Source: CAYWFP01 sp964457365
GTDB taxonomy: Bacteria; Planctomycetota; SZUA-567
Length of the DNA stretch: 8,933 nucleotides
Assembly (NCBI GenBank): GCA_964457365.1
Contig: CAYWFP010000128.1
Span: 1 to 8,933 of the forward strand
Direction: 5' to 3'
This document shows, piece after piece, positions 1-6,524 of this stretch. The notes under the pieces are model-generated. The model saw only the letters and a program-made list of their open reading frames with translations, did no database searches and had not been told where the DNA came from. Made by a program: the position numbers and the translations under genes. Position 1 is the first letter of the stretch, and each line of letters opens with the position of its first letter.

Positions 1-2299
1 CCAAGCCTTCGCAACCAACCTCTGAGAAAAGCAGGACATCAATGGCTTCTCTTGCCTCACTTGGCATCTTGAATCGCCTGCGAAGTTCGCGGCGTTCTTC
101 ATCTCCCACATCGCCGTGAATCAGGCCGACGCGAACCTCGCAGGCTCTAAGCTTGCCTTCCAGATACCTAAGGGTGTGTCGAAACGTACTGAAAACCATG
201 ATTCTGAGATTTGTTGCGTCTTGCTTATCCTTGATTACATCTAGAAAAGCATTGAGCTTGGGGTCGTCCGGGGGGAGACTGGCTGCCTGTTCCGTTACAG
301 AAGCGATTTCCTTCGCGAGAGTATTCTTAGCCTGATCGCCAGGTCCTTCCTCGTAGTCGCAGTCTTCGATGCCCAATTCATCCAAGCGCCGAGTCAATAT
401 ATCCTTGATCATCGGTGCCAACCCGAAAATGCAACTGGCGGCCTGCCGCCTTATCGTAGACATCATGAAAGCAATGCATGTATTCCCATGCAGAAGGGAC
501 AGGATGCGTGCTTGAACAGCAAGAAGGCTATCGTGAAGTTCACGTTGAGCTTCTGTGAAGTCAACGGAAAGTGTCCTTGGCTTGCGTATGGTGAAGTCTC
601 CAATATCTCGACGTCGAGTACGATTGATGATTCCGGCGAATGAATGGAGAGCCTCAAGGGTCGATATTGCCGCAACCCGTTTCTGGTCAGTAATGCTAGC
701 ATCGTTGAGAATCTCGTTGGTCTTGATGTAGGCGGGATCGGATGGGTAGACAGCCCGCCCCCAAGCAGTACCGGCAGCTTCGGCGAGGGCCGCCTGGGCC
801 TCTTCTTGCCAGTTCTGACCCGCCCCGCGAGCCAGACTAACGGCACGATTGATTGCTGGATTGGGCGCGGCCATTTCCTCATAGCTTGCCTGATCGATTA
901 CAAGATCCGGCCGGAGTGCCCTGAGGAGGACAAAAAGGTCATGGTCTCCCATTTGCAGGGGGGTTGCGGTCATAAACAATACGGCCTCTGCATGATCGCA
1001 AAAAAACCGAACACCCTGATGGCCAAATGTATTCGGGTTGCGAATGTGATGGGCCTCGTCAACGATGACCATGTCGAATCTCGGCGGAGGATCGAGATCA
1101 AGAAGTCCTTTTCGTTTGGTTCTTCCCTGGGCACCGTGCAGGAGTTTCTCATCAAAGAGTGAGTATGGGATGATCACACGGGGATGCTGAGGGTCCCATT
1201 GCCCTTCCAGGTCTGTCTCTTCAATACAATGGCGCAGCCCCCGTCCGTCTAAATGAACAAACCGCTCGTCAAACCGCCGCATTTCTGATTGCCACTTCCT
1301 TTCTGCGACAAGTGGCTTGGGACAAACGATGAGCACGTTTTGCATTTCGCGTCGGGCCTGAAGTTCCCGTAAGATCAGTCCTGCCTCGATGGTCTTACCA
1401 ACACCTACGCTGTCTGCGATAAGCAGTCGAGGTCGTTCAGCATGCATAAACTTGATGACAGGCCGGAACTGGTAAGGGATAAAATCGACTCTCGCCGCGT
1501 TCAGTGAAAACAGTGTGGTGCCGCCTGGGCGAGCTATCTGTAAGGCCGAAAGCCTCGCCTGAAACGCATCGGCTTCAGCAACCTTGCTGCATTCTGCAGG
1601 AGATACCGCCTCGGGCAATAGTTGGGACGCATAGAATGTGCGTTTTTCGCCATTGACGAATACTTCGTATCTATACTCGGGCTCAGCTTTAGAAATGCCC
1701 ACGACTGCGCCACTCTTCTCAGGATCTGAACGCATTCTGACGATCTGGCCAATCGAAAACGACGAATCAAGATTGTATGTATGCTCCGAGCACGGTTCAA
1801 CTACCGGCGCTGTATTATCCGGTCGACTGCGAGGACTATTCAGTCCCAGTATTTCTTGCTTCAGGTTTGATAAAGCGTCAATGGTATGGTTTTCGGGAGC
1901 AATGGCTGTCAAAAGGCGCTGGGCGGTATCGATATCCCGGTAGACCAACTCCGTCGATTCAGAAAGTGCATTGGAGTGAGCCCATCTGTTTCGAATCGAC
2001 TGCATTTCCTTCAGGTAGTTACGACAATCTGGCGGCAGGGAGTTTTTTTGAGACAATTCCCACCAGTTGGCGTCAAACACACGCAGGAGGGCTGCCAAGT
2101 CCAGGGATGCCAGAGTTTGCTCCGAAGAACGCTTCAAATGATCAGATTGCTGGCGCGATAGGTTTCGAACAACCAGATCATCCCACCATCTCGCAGCCTG
2201 AAGTTTCGGCAGAACGGCTTGAAGGTATTCCGTGAGTGCTTTTGACAATTCCTTGAATAAGACCGCCATCTTCCCATCCAAGTCGTTCTTCACATCCAT
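1..2299 (-). CDS. HEPN-SNF2 helicase fusion (HepA/RapA-like), 3' end outside window
   Basis: This is one open minus-strand frame of 766 visible codons that reaches the left edge without a stop. Residues about 15-130 form a Swt1-like HEPN domain: an all-helical stretch with LDLAALLRV near 66-74 and the motif RNRWAH, R103-x4-H108, which is the HEPN RNase signature. Residues about 180-230 resemble the small beta-barrel (KOW/Tudor-like) segment that precedes HepA-type motors. The SNF2 motor follows: Walker A SVGVGKT (297-303), Walker B DEAHH (414-418), motif III MTATP (443-447), a motif IV-like segment (698-712, containing MVFSTF), and motif V (753-766), which ends at the edge. Motif VI and everything after it are off-window. 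The ATG at 2297-2299 was chosen because GGGAG lies 8 bases upstream and an in-frame stop sits at 2324-2326; ATG at 2269 is a weaker alternative. By family knowledge it should use ATP to move on nucleic acid, and the HEPN domain may cleave RNA. A role in phage defence is inferred from its neighbours. It could also be a DISARM-type (DrmD-like) helicase, but no other DISARM gene is visible. Confidence 0.88.
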   Translation of the reverse strand, partial: MDVKNDLDGKMAVLFKELSKALTEYLQAVLPKLQAARWWDDLVVRNLSRQQSDHLKRSSEQTLASLDLAALLRVFDANWWELSQKNSLPPDCRNYLKEMQSIRNRWAHSNALSESTELVYRDIDTAQRLLTAIAPENHTIDALSNLKQEILGLNSPRSRPDNTAPVVEPCSEHTYNLDSSFSIGQIVRMRSDPEKSGAVVGISKAEPEYRYEVFVNGEKRTFYASQLLPEAVSPAECSKVAEADAFQARLSALQIARPGGTTLFSLNAARVDFIPYQFRPVIKFMHAERPRLLIADSVGVGKTIEAGLILRELQARREMQNVLIVCPKPLVAERKWQSEMRRFDERFVHLDGRGLRHCIEETDLEGQWDPQHPRVIIPYSLFDEKLLHGAQGRTKRKGLLDLDPPPRFDMVIVDEAHHIRNPNTFGHQGVRFFCDHAEAVLFMTATPLQMGDHDLFVLLRALRPDLVIDQASYEEMAAPNPAINRAVSLARGAGQNWQEEAQAALAEAAGTAWGRAVYPSDPAYIKTNEILNDASITDQKRVAAISTLEALHSFAGIINRTRRRDIGDFTIRKPRTLSVDFTEAQRELHDSLLAVQARILSLLHGNTCIAFMMSTIRRQAASCIFGLAPMIKDILTRRLDELGIEDCDYEEGPGDQAKNTLAKEIASVTEQAASLPPDDPKLNAFLDVIKDKQDATNLRIMVFSTFRHTLRYLEGKLRACEVRVGLIHGDVGDEERRELRRRFKMPSEAREAIDVLLFSEVGCEGL

Positions 2300-2307
2300 G
2301 GCTAACA

Positions 2308-2312
2308 CTCCC
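2308..2312 (-). promoter_or_regulatory. Ribosome binding site of the HEPN-helicase
   Basis: The minus strand reads GGGAG here, 8 bases before the ATG at 2299. This favours that start over the in-frame ATG at 2269, which has only a weak purine stretch before it. Confidence 0.6.
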
Positions 2313-2331
2313 GCTGATGGCAGTCACTTGT

Positions 2332-2344
2332 TTGGGTCGCCCAA
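2332..2344. repeat. Small perfect hairpin upstream of the helicase start
   Basis: The sequence is TTGGG, a 3-base spacer, then CCCAA, giving a perfect 5-bp stem that ends 33 bases before the helicase ATG. No U-tract follows it in the minus-strand transcript, so it is not an intrinsic terminator. It could be a structure in the leader or a small protein-binding site. A chance occurrence is quite possible at this size. Confidence 0.35.
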
Positions 2345-2451
2345 GAATCGCCTTCAATCCTGAACCAACGTCAATAAAAACCCACATAGGTCTAGCGAAC
2401 CGTATTCGGCATCACCATTTGCACAGACTTGTGACGAGCACCTGATCAAAA

Positions 2452-5400
2452 TCATGCGACTTCGCTATTAGCGTAGTACGGCGAAGGCAGTGTCGGGTAG
2501 ACGCGATACACGTGGCGGTAGACCTCTTCGGCTCGTGTCTGCACGTCATCCTCTGTGTATTGGTCAACAGGGAGGCCGGTTGACTCGCTCCATAGGAAGT
2601 CCCTGATGGCTAAGCGAACTGCATCGCGGGTGGCCTCCTTGTCCGTCCAGTGGTCAACACGCAACTTTTCCGTCTTGAGCGTTTCTAGCAATTCGATAGC
2701 CACGCCCTTGATGCGCTTGATCTCCTTGGGCGACAGGTCCGGTTTCTTTAGCAGGTCAAACAACGCCAGCGACTCTTCGTCAAGACCTTCACGAACGGCG
2801 CGGCTCTCTTCATCACTCATCTCGCCCATGAGTTGCAGCAGCGCCTCGAAGGTCTTCTCGATGGTCATCCGGTCCTTCTCGCGATTGTATTCCGCGACGA
2901 TCTCCTCGTAGTGCCTCTGGAAGTCGGTGCGAAGCGGGTTCTGCTGGAGCAGTCGCTGCAAACGTTGTTCAATGGCCGTTTTGAGATTCTGCACAGTAGT
3001 CCGCTTAGCCGGGATTCGCTCAAACTCCTGCCGCAGCCGGTCGAAGTCGATCTTGCTGATGTCATAGGCCTCGGAATCCTCGCCAACGTGGTCAGACTGA
3101 GTGTCAATTGCCTCGTCAACCACTTGATGCAGTTGTCGGATGATATCGGAAATGTCCGCTTTCTCGCGATCCTGCTGCAAACTCTTATAGACCACGTTGA
3201 TGGCGTCGTAGTCGGCTCGATGCGCATTGACACCCTCGACAATTATACACGCCTTGAATTTTGTAAACACAGCGCGGCACATCACCTCGAACCTCTTCCG
3301 TGTCTCGTCGTTCTCGTTGGCTGCTTCCTTGGCGGCAAGAATGGCCGCATTCCGGGCAAAGCCCGTCTGTGTGATGATGTTGTCCAGTGACGCGCTTCGC
3401 TCGTCAAGGAACCCGCGCACAAAAGCGATAGCCTCGGCCAGGTCAGCCAAGAGTTCATCGTCAGGTTTGGCTGGTTCAGTTTCGCCACCCTCGCCGCCGC
3501 GACTGCCGTCGCCGGTTCCGGCAAATGTCGCCAGTGCCTTACGAAGATTCTTCAGGATGCCGCAGTAGTCTACGATCATCCCGTTGTTCTTGCCTTCGTT
3601 CACGCGATTCGCCCGCGCGATGGCCTGCATCAGGGTGTGCGCCTTCAGCGGTTTGTCCAAGTATAACGTCGAAAGGCTCGGTACATCGAAGCCGGTCAGC
3701 CACATCGCGCAGACGATGGCGATCCGGAACGGGTGCTGCTCTTCCTTGAACGCGTCTTCCAGAGCCAGTCTCTGCATGTTTCGGAACTGTGGCAGCCGAC
3801 GCATACTCTCTGGGAGGTCCATGCCTTCCTTGATGAGGCGGCGATGTGGTGTGATGTCCAGGTCCCACTTGCGGAACTTCTCAACCTCGCTTTGCTCCTC
3901 GCTCACGACAACAGCCGTGCGTGACTGGCGCATCCACTCAATCTGCCGTCGTCGGTATTGCTCATCCTGGTCATCGGTGGCTGAAGGCAATGCCGCCTCC
4001 AACTCAGCGATGCGCTCGTTCCAGTACTTGACGATCATGTTGTACATCCGCACGCAGGTTATCTTGTCGATGCAGACCAGCATGGCCTTGCCGGTTTCCC
4101 ATGCCTTCGAATAGTGCAGCACAAAATCGCGGGCCATCTGGTTCAACCGCTTGTCAGCCGTGATGATTTGATAGTCGCGCTTCAGCTCCTGCTCCAGGCG
4201 CTGCTCCACATCAATGTCGTCAGTTTCAAGTTCTTCCAACTTTTCGGCGATCCGATCATTCAGGTCGCCCACCGCCACACCGAGTTTGTCGCCGCGTGCA
4301 TCGTAGTACAGCGGCACCGTGGCCTTGTCCTCGACGGCGCGCTGGAAGTCATATGTCGAGATGTAGCCGCCAAACACCCGTCTGGTGATCTCGTCATCCT
4401 TGAACAGCGGCGTGCCCGTGAACCCGATGTAGCTGGCGTTCGGCAGTGCGTTGCGCATGTTGAGCGCCAAGGTCCCGTACTGGGTACGGTGCGCCTCGTC
4501 CGTGATCACGATCACATCGTTGCGCTGCGTGTATCCCTCGTCAGGATTTACATCCTGGTTGAATTTCTGGATCAACGAGAAAATGTGCGACTTGTGCTGG
4601 GCAAGTAATTGGCTGAGATGGTTGCCGCTAGACGCCCGACACGGGTCTCGGTCGTTGTCCACCACGCCGCATCCGGCGAAGGTCTTGTATATCTGCGTAT
4701 CCAGATCGTCACGGTCAGTCAACACCAGGAACGTGAAGTTCCCGCCGAGCTTACGGTGGATTTTCCGCGTGAACATCACCATTGAATAACTCTTGCCCGC
4801 GCCTTGGGTATGCCAGAACACGCCCAGCTTTCCGTCCCGGCTTTTCCGGTCGCGTACGGCCTCGACAGCCCGGTTGACGCCCAGGAACTGGTGGTTGCGG
4901 GCCAGGATCTTCTTAGGCTCTCCAGCAGAGTCATCGAAGAGAATGAAGTTCTCCACAATGTCCATGAAGTTTGTCTTCTCGCAAATGCCCTTGAGCAGAG
5001 TCTCCATGTCGACCACGCCCGGTTGGTCCTCTGCAAGACGTTTCCATTCGTGAAAGTGCTCAAAGCGACTCGTCATCGACCCCAGCTTCGCATCGACCCC
5101 GTTTGCCAGAACTACCAGCGCGTTGTGATGGAACAGGTGCGGGATAGTGTCCTTGTAGTCCTTGAAGTTCCGCTCGTATGCAGCACGGATATCCTTGCTG
5201 ACGTTCTTTAACTCCATGAACAGCAGCGGAAGGCCATTGACAAATCCCACGATGTCCGCCCGGCGGCGATACAGGTCGCCTCGCACCCACAGCTCCCGCA
5301 CACAGAGAAAGTCGTTATTCGTCGGTTCGGCAAAATCAAAAACACGCAGGCGCTGGCGTACGCGCTCGCCCTTGTCGTTGCGGAAGGTGACCTGGACGCC

Positions 5401-5700
5401 ATCGCGAAGCAATGTGTACTTCTCCCGGTTTGTTGCCGCCAGCGATTGCGTCGCTGTCGTTGTAACAATTTGCCGCACGGCATCATCGTAGGCTTCCCCT
5501 GGCAGGCCCGGATTGAGCGCCATGAGCTTGGCCCGTAGCGGTCGAGTCAGCACCACCTCGCGGTCCGACGACCGACCCAGCAGGCTGTCAGGCCCGAAGT
5601 CCTCGTTGTTGTAGGCATATACCGACTGCCAGCCGAGCTGCTGCTCCATGTACTCCGCTGTCGTCTGCTGAACAAGGCTGTCTTCGGTGTAGCCGCTCAT
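2452..5700 (-). CDS. hsdR: Type I restriction enzyme R subunit (endonuclease/translocase)
   Basis: HsdR joins the HsdM-HsdS methyltransferase to form the restriction complex, which translocates DNA using ATP and cuts far from the recognition site. The N-terminal PD-(D/E)xK nuclease shows D149 and E163-L-K165, a D-x13-E-x-K arrangement. Where many relatives have QxxxY, this protein reads N178-x3-Y182. The two RecA-like motor domains carry Walker A QGAGKS (299-304), DEAH (401-404), TGTP (428-431), a motif V-like TGFDVPS stretch (about 669-675) and the motif VI-like QAIARANR (692-699). The C-terminal part (roughly 780-1082) resembles the DUF3387-type region of HsdR proteins and would bind the methyltransferase core. 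At 1082 residues the length is normal, and no frameshift or missing motor residue is seen. The ATG overlaps the stop of the preceding gene by 4 bases, and AGGAGG lies 6 bases upstream. It ends 152 bases before the helicase gene. Confidence 0.97.
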   Translation of the reverse strand: MSGYTEDSLVQQTTAEYMEQQLGWQSVYAYNNEDFGPDSLLGRSSDREVVLTRPLRAKLMALNPGLPGEAYDDAVRQIVTTTATQSLAATNREKYTLLRDGVQVTFRNDKGERVRQRLRVFDFAEPTNNDFLCVRELWVRGDLYRRRADIVGFVNGLPLLFMELKNVSKDIRAAYERNFKDYKDTIPHLFHHNALVVLANGVDAKLGSMTSRFEHFHEWKRLAEDQPGVVDMETLLKGICEKTNFMDIVENFILFDDSAGEPKKILARNHQFLGVNRAVEAVRDRKSRDGKLGVFWHTQGAGKSYSMVMFTRKIHRKLGGNFTFLVLTDRDDLDTQIYKTFAGCGVVDNDRDPCRASSGNHLSQLLAQHKSHIFSLIQKFNQDVNPDEGYTQRNDVIVITDEAHRTQYGTLALNMRNALPNASYIGFTGTPLFKDDEITRRVFGGYISTYDFQRAVEDKATVPLYYDARGDKLGVAVGDLNDRIAEKLEELETDDIDVEQRLEQELKRDYQIITADKRLNQMARDFVLHYSKAWETGKAMLVCIDKITCVRMYNMIVKYWNERIAELEAALPSATDDQDEQYRRRQIEWMRQSRTAVVVSEEQSEVEKFRKWDLDITPHRRLIKEGMDLPESMRRLPQFRNMQRLALEDAFKEEQHPFRIAIVCAMWLTGFDVPSLSTLYLDKPLKAHTLMQAIARANRVNEGKNNGMIVDYCGILKNLRKALATFAGTGDGSRGGEGGETEPAKPDDELLADLAEAIAFVRGFLDERSASLDNIITQTGFARNAAILAAKEAANENDETRKRFEVMCRAVFTKFKACIIVEGVNAHRADYDAINVVYKSLQQDREKADISDIIRQLHQVVDEAIDTQSDHVGEDSEAYDISKIDFDRLRQEFERIPAKRTTVQNLKTAIEQRLQRLLQQNPLRTDFQRHYEEIVAEYNREKDRMTIEKTFEALLQLMGEMSDEESRAVREGLDEESLALFDLLKKPDLSPKEIKRIKGVAIELLETLKTEKLRVDHWTDKEATRDAVRLAIRDFLWSESTGLPVDQYTEDDVQTRAEEVYRHVYRVYPTLPSPYYANSEVA

Positions 5701-6524
5701 TTCCGGCCTCCTGATAAATCGGCGATGGCTGCCTTCAGTACTTGCATGCAGATCTCGGCCGTATGCTTGTCGGGCGTGAATTTGGATGTGAGCTGCTGAT
5801 AGGGATGAATGTAGTTGCGGAAATCTCGCAGTTCATGGCTGAACTTTTTGACATCCAGTTTCAACGCTCCTAATCCGTGGGCGACATCGATAAACTGCGC
5901 CAGCGACCACTCGTGCAATGGCTTGACCTTGTTGTTCTTGTCTTTCGGCGAATTGGCGGCCAAGTTGAATTCTTTGGGCTTTTGCAAGGCGATGCCCAGT
6001 AGGATGCCTTCCATAATGCTGCCGCACAGAAAAATGGTAGCCAGCGGAGCGGATGCCAGACAAGTCTGTGCTTCCGCCAAACGAGACTCCAACACTGGCA
6101 CCAGGCTGGTTTCGATGGAAAGGTTTTTGATAGAGATGTTCTGAAATCGCCGTTGCAGGAATTCCTGCTCGGTAGCCACCGGATCAGGTTGTTTGCCGGT
6201 CAACCGGGCGACAATCCCCGCCGCCTGTTGGTATTGTGAAGAATTGCTTGCCTGTCCATCCCGTGCGGCGGTGTACTGCCAGACTTCCAACAATCCGGTG
6301 AGTACCTTACCGACCAAGGCATCCGGTTCGGTTTCCCAGAATGCGCGTAACCGCTTGGCCTTCGAATCGCCGTTGAATGCGTATTTTGGTGCGTAGATGT
6401 CGATGTTGACGGTCTCACGGAAAAACTCGGCAAACGTGTTGTTCGAGAAGTCGAGCACATAACCGCTTCCCATCCCCAACAGGTCTTCAAAGACCCTTTT
6501 CTCGATTGCCTTGAGGCCGCTCAT
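5697..6524 (-). CDS. Abi-like protein with C-terminal HEPN-like signature, inserted between hsdS and hsdR
   Basis: This 275-residue soluble protein is not a known restriction subunit. Residues 1-85 form a compact domain (GYVLDFSNNTFAEFF at 21-35, SKAKRLRAFW at 54-63). From memory, this resembles the N-terminal domain of abortive-infection (AbiJ-like) proteins; I could not verify that by search. Residues 90-130 look like a linker. Residues 140-265 are helical and end in ELRDFRNYIHP (231-241), which gives R236-N-x2-H240, or R233-x6-H240 if the earlier arginine is the relevant one. That is close to, but not identical with, the usual HEPN Rx4-6H RNase motif. No signal peptide or membrane segment is evident. 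The gene overlaps hsdS and hsdR by 4 bases on either side, so it should be made together with the enzyme subunits. The prrC anticodon nuclease has the same place between hsdS and hsdR in the E. coli prr locus, but this protein lacks the PrrC NTPase domain. A guard-toxin role is inference; it could instead be an accessory or assembly protein. Confidence 0.8.
   Translation of the reverse strand: MSGLKAIEKRVFEDLLGMGSGYVLDFSNNTFAEFFRETVNIDIYAPKYAFNGDSKAKRLRAFWETEPDALVGKVLTGLLEVWQYTAARDGQASNSSQYQQAAGIVARLTGKQPDPVATEQEFLQRRFQNISIKNLSIETSLVPVLESRLAEAQTCLASAPLATIFLCGSIMEGILLGIALQKPKEFNLAANSPKDKNNKVKPLHEWSLAQFIDVAHGLGALKLDVKKFSHELRDFRNYIHPYQQLTSKFTPDKHTAEICMQVLKAAIADLSGGRK
5707..5712 (-). promoter_or_regulatory. 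Ribosome binding site of hsdR
   Basis: The minus strand reads AGGAGG, the full Shine-Dalgarno core, 6 bases before the hsdR ATG and inside the end of the preceding gene. It fixes the start at 5700 and suggests that hsdR is translated strongly in its own right as well as by coupling. Confidence 0.7.

Larger units (their letters stand above)
2300..2451 (-). other. 152-bp gap between hsdR and the HEPN-helicase
   Basis: This is the only clear gap between genes in the window. It contrasts with the 4-base overlaps everywhere else in the cluster. It contains a small perfect inverted repeat (2332-2344), a T-run on the minus strand after a poor stem (about 2376-2393), and an isolated TTGACG hexamer (2369-2374). 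No convincing terminator or promoter can be assembled from these, so whether the helicase is co-transcribed with hsdR stays open. Confidence 0.6.

Noticed and set aside
463..1155. Short minus-strand frames at 463-882 and 970-1155
   Set aside because: They lie in other frames over the helicase motor; the correct frame contains DEAHH and MTATP in this region.
644..2235. Several open frames of 90-170 codons on the plus strand (for example 644-1162 and 1777-2235)
   Set aside because: They are antisense to one continuous minus-strand helicase frame that carries ordered SNF2 motifs, and their translations show no recognisable domain.
2346..2374. TTGACG hexamer as a -35 promoter element for the helicase
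   Set aside because: At 16-18 base spacing the -10 position reads GGCGAT, GCGATT or CGATTC, none close to TATAAT.
2178..2387. A 69-codon minus-strand frame overlapping the helicase start
   Set aside because: It has no Shine-Dalgarno sequence, overlaps the HEPN domain in another frame and resembles no family I know. I considered a frameshifted helicase N-terminus, but the HEPN domain is complete from the chosen ATG.
2376..2393. Possible intrinsic terminator after hsdR (short stem followed by Ts on the minus strand)
   Set aside because: The stem has only two G-C pairs, contains G-U wobbles and uses up part of the T-run, so it is too weak to call.
2555..5491. Multiple plus-strand frames opposite hsdR, the longest 185 codons
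   Set aside because: They are shadows of the hsdR frame, which has intact nuclease and helicase motifs throughout.
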